Assembly (NCBI GenBank): GCA_028283625.1
Contig: JAPWKG010000030.1
Location: forward strand, 55,097 to 119,096
Source: Acidobacteriaceae bacterium
GTDB lineage: Bacteria; Acidobacteriota; Terriglobia; Terriglobales; Acidobacteriaceae
DNA: 64,000 nucleotides
Reading direction: 5' to 3'
The translations under genes and the position numbers were made by a program. Shown here one piece after another: positions 52,502-61,505 of this stretch. Below the pieces are notes generated by a model, which did not search any database, had not been told where the DNA came from, and saw nothing but the letters and a program-made list of their open reading frames with translations. The first letter of the stretch is position 1, and each line of letters starts with the position of its first letter.

Positions 52502-53036
52502 TTGTTCTTCGTCTCCTGTGCGATTTACAGGCTGAGTGCAGCCGCATCGCAATTTCCCCAACCCAAGCCCTGAACCTCAGGCGGTGACGTTTTCAACGGA
52601 CGACGTATTCCCCGCTGCCAAAGCAACAGGGCACGTGGAGCAAAAATGCTCATGCACCCTCAAAAAGACTTCACTGCTCGGTTCGGGTTGAAACTAACGA
52701 ATCGTCGATGAACAGGCCGTTACAGCGAACGCGACGGTGATCGACACACCCCCGAGACGCTCACCCCACTGGCCGCTCTATGTGCCGCCCGAAGCGAAAA
52801 ACCCTGTAAACACAATGTGTTCTCCGCTTTTCACGTTCAAAACCGCTACCACCGCAAAGCGAATAAACCGGTGTACTGCTCTCGCCCAACCTGAGCTCAG
52901 GTTCAGAATTTCTTCAGAACTCTTTCAGGTTGGACACGCATCGCAAACCCGCGTTCAGAGGCATTTACGCGATATTCATCTCCAAAAACCCTGCAAGTAT
53001 CTTGCTGCAGCCTTTGACACGTGCCACGCTAGCGAC
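52502..53036. other. 535-bp gap with regulatory motifs but no recognised gene
   Basis: Lies between the divergent TonB-receptor and phosphatase genes. An open frame continuous with the phosphatase runs back to 52737 but has no ribosome-binding site, no signal sequence and no recognised motif. The region holds the palindrome at 52888-52903 and the TTCAG repeats at 52902-52928. Confidence 0.5.
52888..52928 (+). promoter_or_regulatory. palindrome plus three TTCAG direct repeats with 11-bp period
   Basis: AACCTGAGCTCAGGTT (52888-52903) is a perfect 16-bp palindrome. It runs into TTCAG at 52902, 52913 and 52924, exactly one helical turn apart. Head-to-tail repeats at 11 bp are the usual target layout of OmpR/PhoB-family regulators, and such a regulator is encoded at 55059-55733. 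They lie about 110 bp before the phosphatase start. Confidence 0.55.
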
Positions 53037-53630
53037 ATGTACACCGCTCGCCGCTTTCTGTATCAAACAGCCATCTTTCTCTGCGCTTCGTTCCATACGC
53101 TCCATGGCAACGCGGCAACGCCCAACCATCTGGCAAACACGACGGTGCTCATCGTTCGTCATGCCGAAAAACCCGTCGAGGGATCAAGTCTCACTCCTCA
53201 GGGTTTCAAGCGAGCGGAAGCGTACGCCCACTACTTTGCTCCCTTCGAGATGGACGGCAAACTGCTGGAAATTAACGCTCTCTATGCGGCTTCGGACACA
53301 AAAAACAGTGTGCGCCCACGGCTGACTCTCGAACCGCTTAGTCAGGCTCTCCATCTGCCGATTGATCAGCACTACGCGAGTGACGCCCCCGAGGATCTTG
53401 CCAGCGCTCTTGCCACAACGAATCACGGCAACCACGTGCTCATTGCATGGCGTCACAAAAAAATCGCAGCCCTGATTCAGGCTCTCGGCGGATCACCCGC
53501 TCAATTGCTGCCAGAAGACAAGTGGCCCGATCAGGTCTATGACTGGGTTGTGCTACTGCACTTCGATGCTCAAGGTAAGCTCGATCATCAGGCATTGATC
53601 CACGAACCGAATCTACTGCCCTCACGCTGA
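53037..53630 (+). CDS. exported histidine-phosphatase-like protein
   Basis: 197 residues with a signal peptide (about 8-27, ending LHGNA). The RHG-type motif VLIVRHAEKP carries the phosphoacceptor His; a later LIAWRHKKIAALI resembles the second catalytic His region (W-R-H in place of the usual G-H). Members dephosphorylate proteins, sugars or small phosphates. Its substrate is unknown. It converges with the two-component system (stops 2 bp apart) and has OmpR-type repeats upstream, so it may be a target of that system. Confidence 0.72.
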   Translation: MYTARRFLYQTAIFLCASFHTLHGNAATPNHLANTTVLIVRHAEKPVEGSSLTPQGFKRAEAYAHYFAPFEMDGKLLEINALYAASDTKNSVRPRLTLEPLSQALHLPIDQHYASDAPEDLASALATTNHGNHVLIAWRHKKIAALIQALGGSPAQLLPEDKWPDQVYDWVVLLHFDAQGKLDHQALIHEPNLLPSR

Positions 53631-53632
53631 GC

Positions 53633-55057
53633 TCACGTCAGCTCTGGCAGCACTACAGCAGCTGAAGGAGAGGGGGCTCGAAGAAAAGAGACCCGAAACG
53701 AGGCCCCCTCTCCCTGCACGCTCGTTATCGATATACGTGCACGATGCGCATCAACGATCCAGCGAGCGATCGATAGCCCCAGTCCCGATCCCGCCTGCGT
53801 TCGGCTCTCGCGAAGCTCAGCCTGGTAGTACCGCTCAAAGATCTTCTCCTGCGCCTCCATAGCGATCCCAACACCTGTATCACGTACGATTACCCCGACT
53901 TCTTCTGATTCAACAAACACACACGCGCGCACCTCCCCCGACTCTGGGGTGTACTTAATTGCGTTGTCCAGAAGAATGCCCAGAAGCCGGCCCAGCAGAA
54001 TCTCATCCCCTTCAATCATGACGCTCTGCGCTGGCAGCTCCCAATCCAGCAAAATCGCTTTCGATTCGGCCAGATCCTCAACACGCCGGCAGCCATTGAG
54101 CACAAGCTCACATAAATTGATTTGCTGGAAGGAAACTTCCTGGCTAAAGTTCTTACTCTGCACAAGCGACAGCATGGCATCGAGCAGCGTCGCCGCCATA
54201 CGACACTCCTCGACGATACGATCAAGATCTTCTCGGTACTCGAGCTCCGAGTGATTTCCATTTAGAGCCAATTGGGCAGTGGCCAGCATGATGGTGATCG
54301 AAGTGCGCAGATCATGCGATACATCCGCAGAGAACTCGCTTAGTCTGGAAACAGCTGTCTCCAGGCGGTCCAGCAGTTGGTTCCATGCTTCTGCTAACTG
54401 CTGCACCTCATCCCGAGCTTCCGGGACAGGAACACGAGCCGAGAGATTACCGATCCCGATACCGACAGCGCCGCGAATTAATCTATCTACCGGCTGCATA
54501 GCGCGTCTGCTCAAAAAATAGCCGCACAAAAAAGACGCAAGCAACAGCCCGGGCAGTAGAAAGAAAAGTGCATTCCGATAAATCCGCAGGATATCGAACT
54601 CTTCGCTCAAAGAACCGCCTTGATAGATCCGCAATGGCATTCCACGTAGCTGGATGTCATGGCACATCATCATGGCTGGCGTGCCTGCGATTTGCACAAG
54701 TTGAAACGTCCGCTTCGCGCAATCGCCAGAGAATGAAAACGCACTTGAACTCTCCTGGCTTCCTGCAGGAAAGAGAAGTTGGCCATTGGGCTTTCGCAAC
54801 TGAAACATATTGCCCTCGTGCGTGGCGAGTGCGTAGTTGCGTAGCTGCTCCTCCAGAGAACCTGAAGAAGCATCCGATCGATTCTGCTTGAGCAGATAGA
54901 TCAATCGTTCTTCACGTCCTTGCAGATGTGTCTGTTTTTCCTGCAGAAGAGCGTAGTGCAGAATGCCATAGGTAATCGTGCCGAAAAGTACGACGCCTGC
55001 AAACGTCACCAGCAGATACCATAGCGTCATTTTTGCGCGAATCGGGAGAGCACGCAT
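53633..55057 (-). CDS. membrane sensor histidine kinase
   Basis: 474 residues from ATG 55057, 1 bp after the regulator stop; an in-frame ATG at 55090 inside the regulator gene has no better site. Helix 1 (about 12-30), periplasmic sensor (about 31-160), helix 2 (LFFLLPGLLLASFLCGYFL), HAMP (RRAMQPVDRLIRGA...), dimerisation box FSADVSHDLRTSITIML with the phosphorylated His, N-box LLDNAIKYTP, G1 VRDTGVGIA and G2 GSGLGLSIARW. CusS-like architecture; the ligand is not evident. The usual Pro of the H-box (LRTP) is Ser here. Confidence 0.94.
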   Translation of the reverse strand: MRALPIRAKMTLWYLLVTFAGVVLFGTITYGILHYALLQEKQTHLQGREERLIYLLKQNRSDASSGSLEEQLRNYALATHEGNMFQLRKPNGQLLFPAGSQESSSAFSFSGDCAKRTFQLVQIAGTPAMMMCHDIQLRGMPLRIYQGGSLSEEFDILRIYRNALFFLLPGLLLASFLCGYFLSRRAMQPVDRLIRGAVGIGIGNLSARVPVPEARDEVQQLAEAWNQLLDRLETAVSRLSEFSADVSHDLRTSITIMLATAQLALNGNHSELEYREDLDRIVEECRMAATLLDAMLSLVQSKNFSQEVSFQQINLCELVLNGCRRVEDLAESKAILLDWELPAQSVMIEGDEILLGRLLGILLDNAIKYTPESGEVRACVFVESEEVGVIVRDTGVGIAMEAQEKIFERYYQAELRESRTQAGSGLGLSIARWIVDAHRARISITSVQGEGASFRVSFLRAPSPSAAVVLPELT

Positions 55058-55058
55058 A

Positions 55059-55733
55059 TCAATCGCCGGCGAAGATGTAGCCGCTTCCATGCACGGTTCG
55101 AATCAGCGGTACGCTGCCACTTTCATCTCCTAATTTGGCTCGCAAGCTATGGATATAGACATCCAGGGTGTTGGCCTTCACCTTTTCCGCGCTACCCCAT
55201 CCTGCTTCGATCAATTCCTCGCGTGAAGTGACCAATCCACGTCGGCACATCAGCACTTCAAGCAAAGCAACCTGCTTTTGCGTCAGTGCAATGCTTTGCC
55301 CATCGCGCACAACCATACGCTGAGCACAATCCAGCGTAACTCCCGCAGCGTTGAGGGTTGTGGGTGTCGCCGTACGCGTGCGCCGCGTGATGGCGCGCAC
55401 ACGAGCCAATAATATTTCCAGTAAAAACGGCTTCACAAGGTAATCGTCCGCGCCGAGATCAAACGCTTCCAAAACCTTGGGAACGGTATCCACCGCCGTC
55501 AGCATCATGATGGGCGTTGTGCAGCGCCTAGCACGCACCTTTTCTAAAACGGCAAGCCCTGAAAGCCCAGGAAGAAGCATGTCGAGCAATGCGACGTCGA
55601 ACGGACGCTCGAGCATGAGATCCGCCCCCTCGTTCCCGCTATGGGCGATCGAGACGGAATGACCGTCCTCCCTCAACCCACGCTCCACAAGCGCAGCTAT
55701 TCGCTTATCGTCTTCCACCAGAAGAACATTCAT
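55059..55733 (-). CDS. OmpR-family response regulator
   Basis: 224 residues. Receiver (1-115) with the acidic pair VEDD, phosphorylated Asp in VALLDMLLPG, Thr in MLTAVD and Lys in LVKPF; winged-helix DNA-binding domain (about 128-222) with LTQKQVALLEVLMCRRGLVTSREELIE and ANTLDVYIHSLRAKLG. Pairs with the downstream kinase. Confidence 0.96.
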   Translation of the reverse strand: MNVLLVEDDKRIAALVERGLREDGHSVSIAHSGNEGADLMLERPFDVALLDMLLPGLSGLAVLEKVRARRCTTPIMMLTAVDTVPKVLEAFDLGADDYLVKPFLLEILLARVRAITRRTRTATPTTLNAAGVTLDCAQRMVVRDGQSIALTQKQVALLEVLMCRRGLVTSREELIEAGWGSAEKVKANTLDVYIHSLRAKLGDESGSVPLIRTVHGSGYIFAGD

Positions 55734-56306
55734 CGCTTCAGGCGAACCATATCAACGTGATGTTTCTATACGGTGAATAGACGCTCAACGAGCAACGGAC
55801 GCGCGGGGAATCCCCAGTGCACGCAGAGCCCAATCGACGCCCAGTGTGGACACAGTAAGTCACATGAATATGAGGTAGATCGAAGCGTTCGCAGATGTAC
55901 CGAGCACCGCGATTTCTTGTGCTCTCTATGGCAGAGTGCTTTTCGCCCCCCGAAGACGGTTGTCGCTTTCGCGAGCTTGAGCATCGGCGAATTGGCTATA
56001 TCGACAGCACAGAACGTTTGCAAACTTCATCGCGCATGAGTGTTCGTTCGCGCTCTCGCTCGCCAAACACGGTCTAACTCTTTCCGAAAAGCTTATGCGC
56101 TCGGGAAGCTATCGCGTCTCCGGCGGTGGGTAACCGCTGTTGCCAACGCATGACCATGCTCCAGGTACAAGCACGGAAGCACACCACAAAGAATGTAGAG
56201 CGCCGCGATAAACCTTACTCCGTGCCGGTAGAACTCGTTGTACAAGAGAGCGCAACATGCACAGTTTCGCGATCAAAATCAAACAGCTCGATAACTCTTT
56301 TCTCTT

Positions 56307-56324
56307 CTTCATACTTAAGTATGA
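56307..56324. promoter_or_regulatory. perfect 18-bp palindrome upstream of the GH operon
   Basis: TTCATACTTAAGTATGAA equals its own reverse complement. It lies 100 bp before the GH35 start and about 40 bp before the -35-like box, a position suited to an activator or to a repressor of the glycoside hydrolase operon. Confidence 0.6.
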
Positions 56325-56363
56325 AAGAGCGTAAACATACAGGCTTCAAGCGGGACGCAGCCT

Positions 56364-56393
56364 AGTCAATCAAAAATATTTCCGTATACAATC
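56364..56393 (+). promoter_or_regulatory. possible promoter of the GH operon
   Basis: TAGTCA (56364-56369), 18-bp spacer, TACAAT (56388-56393). The -10 box is good and the -35 weak (4 of 6), fitting an activated promoter. Confidence 0.4.
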
Positions 56394-56423
56394 AGCTGGC
56401 TAACTTCACGCAAGGGTAGGATC

Positions 56424-58304
56424 ATGCATACGCCCACTTCATTACACTTGAAACGCGCACTTGTGAGCATGTTCCTGCTTCACACTCTGCTTCCGCACTC
56501 GGCAACTGCAGAAACACATCTCGCCACAGCAACGGCTACGCATCACACGTTCACAGTACAAGGCCATGACTTCCTCATGGATGGCAAGCCTTATCAGGTG
56601 CTGTCCGGCGAGTTGCACTACACACGCATCCCACGTCCTTACTGGCGCGACCGCCTGCAGAAGGCAAAGGCGATGGGGTTGAACACCGTTACGACCTATG
56701 CGTTTTGGAACGTTCACGAGCCTCATCCAGGACAATATGATTTTGAGGGTCAGAACGATCTCGCTGAGTTCCTGCGCGAAGCACAACAGGCAGGGCTCAA
56801 TGTCATTCTCCGTCCAGGCCCCTACGTTTGTGCCGAATGGGAGCTTGGTGGCTACCCCTCCTGGCTCCTGAAGGACCGTTCTCTGAAATTACGGTCGGAC
56901 GACCCGGCTTACCAAAAAGCGGTAAAGCTCTGGTTTGCAAAACTCGGTCAGGTGGTACGCCCGTTGCTGCTTAAAAACGGAGGGCCCATTATCGCCGTCC
57001 AGGTGGAGAACGAATACGGTGCTTTTGGCGATGATCCGAAGTATCTTGAGAACGTCAAGCAAGACCTCATTGCAACCGGCATGGGAGACAGCCTTCTTTA
57101 CACGGCGAATCCTCCGCAGTTTCTGACACGTGGTTCCCTTCCTGAACTTCCTACTGTGATCAACTTCGGAACTGGAGATGCTCAAAAAAGCTTCGCCACT
57201 CTTGACCGCCTGCGTCCCGACGGGCCTCGCATGAGCGGTGAGTATTGGGCCGGTTGGTTTGATAAATGGGGAGAGGAGCACCACCAAACCGATGGCCAAA
57301 AAGAGGCCAGCGAATTTCAGTGGATGATCGATCAAGGCTACTCTGTAAGTCTCTATATGTTTCACGGTGGAACAAGCTTTGGCTGGATGAATGGTGCAGA
57401 CTCACATACCGGTCACGACTACCATCCGGATACAACAAGCTATGATTACGACGCTCCGCTTGATGAAGCGGGGAACCCTCGTTACAAGTTTGAGCTCTTT
57501 CGTCAGGCCATTTCCTCTCACACGCATGTAAAACCGGTAGCGCTGCCTCGGAGCACTCCGCTACACAACTACCCCATCAAGGCCGGCTTCCGTACTGCTT
57601 CTCTGTGGAGAAATCTTCCAACGCCCCGGGAAAGCAAAACACCTCTCAGCTTTGAAGACCTAGATCAGAACTATGGTTACGTGCTCTACCGCACAGATCT
57701 TGATGCAGGAGATGGAGGAAAGCTTGTTCTTGACGGTCTGCACGATTATGCGCAGATCTATATAGACCAGCAATTGGTAGGCACGCTTGACCGCAGGCTC
57801 GATCAAACAACACTTGATCTTCCGCACGTTGACCATGCCGCAACGCTCGACATCCTGGTGGAGAATACAGGCCGGGTGAACTACTCCAAAGCGATTCTGA
57901 CCGAACGCAAAGGACTTACCGGGGACGTAACGCTTGCAGGAAAGCCCTTTTCCGATTGGGAGATTTACTCGTTCCCCATGGAAGACCTCTCACAGCTCCA
58001 CTTCAACGAGGAGTCCTGCAGTGGTCCCTGCTTTCTGCAAACATCCATGCAGGTCACGCGCCCTCATGACACGTTTTTAGACACGAAGGACCTGCATAAA
58101 GGACAGCTTTGGATGAATGGCCACAACCTTGGACGCTTTTGGGAGATTGGCCCTCAATTCACGCTGTACGCTCCTGGATGCTGGATGCTGCGTGGTGCCA
58201 ATACGCTGACGCTTTTCGAGCTACAAGCGACAGGGGATGACAAGCTCAACACCACGGTCCGTCCAATTTACGGTGCAACCAAAAGCACACGTGAGCTGCA
58301 GTAG
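56424..58304 (+). CDS. secreted GH35 beta-galactosidase
   Basis: 626 residues, signal peptide (about 12-29, ending SATAE). GH35 barrel: FTVQGHDFLMDGKPYQVLSGELHYTRIPRPYW, GLNTVTTYAFWNVHEPHPGQYDF, RPGPYVCAEWELGGYPSWL, the acid/base Glu in VQVENEYGAFG and the nucleophile region SGEYWAGWFDKWGE; jelly-roll domains follow (FEDLDQNYGYVLYRT, GQLWMNGHNLGRFWEIGPQ). Releases terminal beta-galactose. First gene of a three-gene operon with 23- and 39-bp gaps. Confidence 0.95.
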   Translation: MHTPTSLHLKRALVSMFLLHTLLPHSATAETHLATATATHHTFTVQGHDFLMDGKPYQVLSGELHYTRIPRPYWRDRLQKAKAMGLNTVTTYAFWNVHEPHPGQYDFEGQNDLAEFLREAQQAGLNVILRPGPYVCAEWELGGYPSWLLKDRSLKLRSDDPAYQKAVKLWFAKLGQVVRPLLLKNGGPIIAVQVENEYGAFGDDPKYLENVKQDLIATGMGDSLLYTANPPQFLTRGSLPELPTVINFGTGDAQKSFATLDRLRPDGPRMSGEYWAGWFDKWGEEHHQTDGQKEASEFQWMIDQGYSVSLYMFHGGTSFGWMNGADSHTGHDYHPDTTSYDYDAPLDEAGNPRYKFELFRQAISSHTHVKPVALPRSTPLHNYPIKAGFRTASLWRNLPTPRESKTPLSFEDLDQNYGYVLYRTDLDAGDGGKLVLDGLHDYAQIYIDQQLVGTLDRRLDQTTLDLPHVDHAATLDILVENTGRVNYSKAILTERKGLTGDVTLAGKPFSDWEIYSFPMEDLSQLHFNEESCSGPCFLQTSMQVTRPHDTFLDTKDLHKGQLWMNGHNLGRFWEIGPQFTLYAPGCWMLRGANTLTLFELQATGDDKLNTTVRPIYGATKSTRELQ

Positions 58305-58327
58305 TCCCTTCTACAAGGAGCACGCCG

Positions 58328-59353
58328 ATGAAGCGTACAGTACAGATTTTCCTCTCTGCGGCGCTTGCTTGCAGCATGTCAACTCAGGCCCAGAAGGTAA
58401 CGACAGATTCCTTGCAAGCCCCTCCTCCCATTCATCCTGGGGAGCTATGGCCGGACACAGAAGGTGTTCCAATTAATGCTCATGGTGGAGGGATCCTTTA
58501 CAGCCAGGGCGTCTACTACTGGTTTGGGGAGTTCAAGACGGAGGGTCCGGGCGGCAACGCCGCTAACGTTGGCATCTCGGTTTACTCCTCCAAGGATCTT
58601 TACCATTGGAAGAACAATGGAATTGCACTCAAGGTAAGCGAGGACCCCACAAGCGACATCGCAAAGGGTTCCATCATCGAGCGCCCGAAAGTTCTCTACA
58701 ACGCACACACGCATCAATACGTAATGTGGTTTCATCTTGAGCTCAAGGGCAAGGGATATAGTGCCGCTCGCGCGGGTGTTGCTGTCAGCAAAACTCCAAC
58801 CGGACCCTACACCTTTTTGAGAGACTTTCGTCCAGATGGAGAGATGTCTCGCGACATGACGTTGTTTCAGGATGATGACGGCAAGGCTTACCTTATTACA
58901 ACCTCTGAAAACAACCAGACCCAGCACGTCTCCCAATTGACCGCTGACTTCCTGGACACCACGGGCCACTATCGACGCATCCTGGCCCATGAGGCGCTCG
59001 AGGGAGAAGCACTCTTCAAGTGGCAGGGCAAGTATTACTACATCGGTTCGCATACAACCGGGTGGGCTCCCAATCCAGCTTTTGCTGCCGTTGCAGACTC
59101 ACTGACCGGGCCATGGAAGCCTCTCGGTAATCCTTGCCAAGGCGAAGGCGCAGAGATAACCTTTGGCGCACAAAGCACCTATGTGCTTCCCGTTGCCGGA
59201 AAACCAGGGGCCTTCATCTTTATGGCGGATCAGTGGAGACCGAAGAACGCAATTGATGGGCGCTACGTATGGCTCCCGATTACTCTCAGCGATGGAACTT
59301 TTTCGATCCCTTGGCGAACCAGCTGGGACTTGAGCATTTTTGATCCGCGTTAG
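58328..59353 (+). CDS. secreted GH43-family hydrolase, exo-beta-1,3-galactanase-like
   Basis: 341 residues with a signal peptide (about 5-21, ending STQAQ). Five-bladed propeller features: INAHGGGILYSQGVYYWFGEFK, SSKDLYHWKNNG, IERPKVLYNAHTHQYVMWFH, MTLFQDDDGKAYLITTSE, and HEALEGEALFKWQGKYYYIGSHTTGW with the catalytic Glu region. The short single-domain form and these motifs resemble the subfamily that holds exo-beta-1,3-galactanases. One canonical acidic residue near the N-terminus is not obvious, which is known for that subfamily. Confidence 0.82.
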   Translation: MKRTVQIFLSAALACSMSTQAQKVTTDSLQAPPPIHPGELWPDTEGVPINAHGGGILYSQGVYYWFGEFKTEGPGGNAANVGISVYSSKDLYHWKNNGIALKVSEDPTSDIAKGSIIERPKVLYNAHTHQYVMWFHLELKGKGYSAARAGVAVSKTPTGPYTFLRDFRPDGEMSRDMTLFQDDDGKAYLITTSENNQTQHVSQLTADFLDTTGHYRRILAHEALEGEALFKWQGKYYYIGSHTTGWAPNPAFAAVADSLTGPWKPLGNPCQGEGAEITFGAQSTYVLPVAGKPGAFIFMADQWRPKNAIDGRYVWLPITLSDGTFSIPWRTSWDLSIFDPR

Positions 59354-59392
59354 CACCCACCAACGGCTGCGCCCCAACTGAGGAGAAGAGTC

Positions 59393-60919
59393 TTGAACCG
59401 CAGATCATTTTTAGCAGCTGCAGGAAGCACCATGCTCTCCTGGCCACACCTGCTCTCTGCGCAGGCAGAGCGCTGTGCATTGCAAATCAGCACGAAGCCT
59501 GGCCGCGAAGTGCCGAAGAGCTTTACGGGGCTCAGTTATGAGTTGTCGCAACTCACAGAGCCAGAATTCTTTTCAGCAGAACACAAAGACCTCGTGGAGC
59601 TATTTCGCAATTTGAGCCCTTCGGGCCTCCTCCGCATCGGTGGCAATACAAGTGAGTTCTGCTGGTTTCAAGCAACCCCTTCAACAGTTGCTCCAAAACT
59701 TCATGTCCCAACCGGAGACATCAGCAAGAACTGGATGCCGCACCAGCTTTTCAAAATCACTCCCCAAGCAATTGACACGCTGGCAAGCTTTCTTCATGCC
59801 ACGGGATGGAGCGCCATCTATGGATTAAACTTCGGCAACAGCACACCAGAACGAGCAGCAACAGAAGCCGAGTACGTTGCCAAAACCTTGGGCGAAAAGC
59901 TGGCTTTTTTTCAGATTGGCAATGAACCGGATTTTTATCGTGATGCCAATAACGGGACTCGCCCAGCAGGCTGGGGTTTTGAAGATTACGTCAAGGAGTG
60001 GGTGGCGTACGCTGACGCCGTTAGCGCGCGTGTGCCTGAGGCACGCTTCGGAGGACCAGATACCGGTGCCTCCTCTGATTGGGTTGTTCGTTTTGGTGAG
60101 GAAGTGGCTCCGCAGCTAGGCAACCGGCTCATTGCGCTCAGTGGACATTACTATGCAGAGGGTCCACCGAATGATCCCCGCGTTACAACCGCCAGGTTGC
60201 TCGCGGGAGATCCGCAGGTTATCCGCTCCACGCAAGAGATCATGCGTGTAGCTGATATGCAGCATCTCAGTTACCACATGTCAGAGGGCAACTCCTGTTA
60301 TCGCGGTGGCAAGCCAGGCATGAGCAATGCGTTTGCGGCTTCACTCTGGGCCGCGGATTATCTTCTTACCCTTGCGAATCTTGGCTGTGGGGGCGTCAAT
60401 CTGCACGGGGGCGACAGCCGCTTTCTCTCCGCAAGCCTCGGCAACCATAACCCAGGTCTCGAAGCAGCCAAAGGAGAAGCACAAGCGGCATCCAATGGCT
60501 TTTATACCCCGATTGCCTCGGAACAGCATCAACGGGCCAGTGCGCGGCCGGTTTACTACGGCATGCTGTTTGCCCAGCAGTTTGCAGGCGCCGTCATGCT
60601 GGAGACCAACAGCGATGGCGGGAGCCAGTTAGCGGTCTATGCGGCACAGAAACAGAAGCAGACCCTCGTTGCACTCATCAATAAAAGCGCCGACCGCAAT
60701 CTTCGCTGCTCCATTCACGCACCTCAATTCCAACACCGCGTGCGTGCGCTCAGACTCACGGCTCCAAGCCTGAACGCAACCAGCGGTGTTCTCTTCGGCA
60801 AGACGACCGTCTCTACAACCGAAAGATGGAAGCCTCACTACGATGAGCTTCGCAGCTCATCGCAGGTATTAGAGGTCGACCTTCCCGCCGCCAGCGCTCT
60901 ACTGCTTTTTGCTGAATAG
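59393..60919 (+). CDS. Tat-exported GH79-like beta-glucuronidase
   Basis: 508 residues. Twin-arginine signal NRRSFLAAAGS, then a (beta/alpha)8 barrel: FTGLSYELSQL, LLRIGGNTSEFCWF, the acid/base Glu in FQIGNEPDFY and the probable nucleophile in YHMSEGNSCYRGG, and a C-terminal beta-domain. The motifs match GH79 (heparanase/beta-glucuronidase). TTG start at 59393 with GAGGAGA upstream. With GH35 and GH43 it would strip glucuronic acid and galactose from arabinogalactan side chains (inference). Confidence 0.85.
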   Translation: MNRRSFLAAAGSTMLSWPHLLSAQAERCALQISTKPGREVPKSFTGLSYELSQLTEPEFFSAEHKDLVELFRNLSPSGLLRIGGNTSEFCWFQATPSTVAPKLHVPTGDISKNWMPHQLFKITPQAIDTLASFLHATGWSAIYGLNFGNSTPERAATEAEYVAKTLGEKLAFFQIGNEPDFYRDANNGTRPAGWGFEDYVKEWVAYADAVSARVPEARFGGPDTGASSDWVVRFGEEVAPQLGNRLIALSGHYYAEGPPNDPRVTTARLLAGDPQVIRSTQEIMRVADMQHLSYHMSEGNSCYRGGKPGMSNAFAASLWAADYLLTLANLGCGGVNLHGGDSRFLSASLGNHNPGLEAAKGEAQAASNGFYTPIASEQHQRASARPVYYGMLFAQQFAGAVMLETNSDGGSQLAVYAAQKQKQTLVALINKSADRNLRCSIHAPQFQHRVRALRLTAPSLNATSGVLFGKTTVSTTERWKPHYDELRSSSQVLEVDLPAASALLLFAE

Positions 60920-60921
60920 CC

Positions 60922-61383
60922 TTAAATTTTTGCATTTAATGTCTCTTTATACGTATTGAGAATGATCGTGGAACGAATGGTCTTAATGCCTTTCACAGAG
61001 TGCATTCGCTCCCATACCAGCTTCTGATACTCCTCCAGGTCACGGACCACCACACGCAAATTGAAGTCAAAGTCTCCGGTAACAAGGTGACAGGATTGAA
61101 TCTCCGGCATCTTGCGGATCGCAGCTAAAAACGAATTCCCAGCTTCAGTCGTATGCTTTTCCAGACTAATTTCCACGATCGCTGCGAGCTGATAACCAAG
61201 TTTTTTGTTATCAACCTCAATTGTGAACTTGCGAATGATGCCGTCTTCGCGTAATCGCTGAACGCGTCGCAGGCACGGAGCTGGCGTCAGCCCGACCAAA
61301 TCGGCTAACTCTGTATTCGCGATGTTTCCCTGCTCTTGCAGAATCCGCAAAATATGCTGATCGATCTCATCCAAGCCAATCAT
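60922..61383 (-). CDS. Lrp/AsnC-family regulator
   Basis: 153 residues from ATG 61383 (GGAGAAGG upstream). N-terminal HTH (LDEIDQHILRILQEQGNIANTELADLVGLTPAPCLRRVQRL) and C-terminal RAM ligand-binding domain (CHLVTGDFDFNLRVVVRDLEEYQKLV). Lrp-type proteins sense amino acids and commonly regulate the divergent gene, here a TSUP permease and a HisC-like aminotransferase. Palindromes in the intergenic region fit its binding. Confidence 0.94.
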   Translation of the reverse strand: MIGLDEIDQHILRILQEQGNIANTELADLVGLTPAPCLRRVQRLREDGIIRKFTIEVDNKKLGYQLAAIVEISLEKHTTEAGNSFLAAIRKMPEIQSCHLVTGDFDFNLRVVVRDLEEYQKLVWERMHSVKGIKTIRSTIILNTYKETLNAKI

Positions 61384-61433
61384 GCCTTCTCCACGCAATT
61401 TTCATGCGACCAATAGAATATTTCTGATCATAA

Positions 61434-61479
61434 ATTGCGCAATAAGATGCATCAAGAGCAGCTTCACGCAATCATTGCG
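61434..61479. promoter_or_regulatory. two TTGCGC-type palindromes between the Lrp gene and the TSUP gene
   Basis: ATTGCGCAAT (61434-61443) and CGCAATCATTGCG (61467-61479) are perfect palindromes whose centres are about 34-35 bp apart, close to three helical turns. They are likely binding sites of the neighbouring Lrp-type regulator, which binds as an octamer or larger. Confidence 0.55.
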
Positions 61480-61505
61480 CTCAAAACAAGCTCTATCCTT
61501 GCTCT

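Larger units (their letters stand above)
55734..56423. other. 690-bp gap without a recognised gene
   Basis: Short frames in several phases (for instance 55773-56039 and 55766-56023) give Arg/Ser-rich or Cys-rich peptides with no ribosome-binding site or family motif. Apart from the palindrome at 56307 and a promoter near 56364-56393, I see nothing definable. It could hold a small RNA or gene remnant. Confidence 0.4.

Noticed and set aside
52737..53036. 100-codon N-terminal extension of the phosphatase-like gene
   Set aside because: ATG 53037 starts a proper signal peptide; the extension covers the palindrome and TTCAG repeats and has no ribosome-binding site.
55766..56077. Short genes in the gap between the regulator and GH35
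   Set aside because: Overlapping frames on both strands give low-complexity basic or Cys-rich peptides without ribosome-binding sites or motifs.
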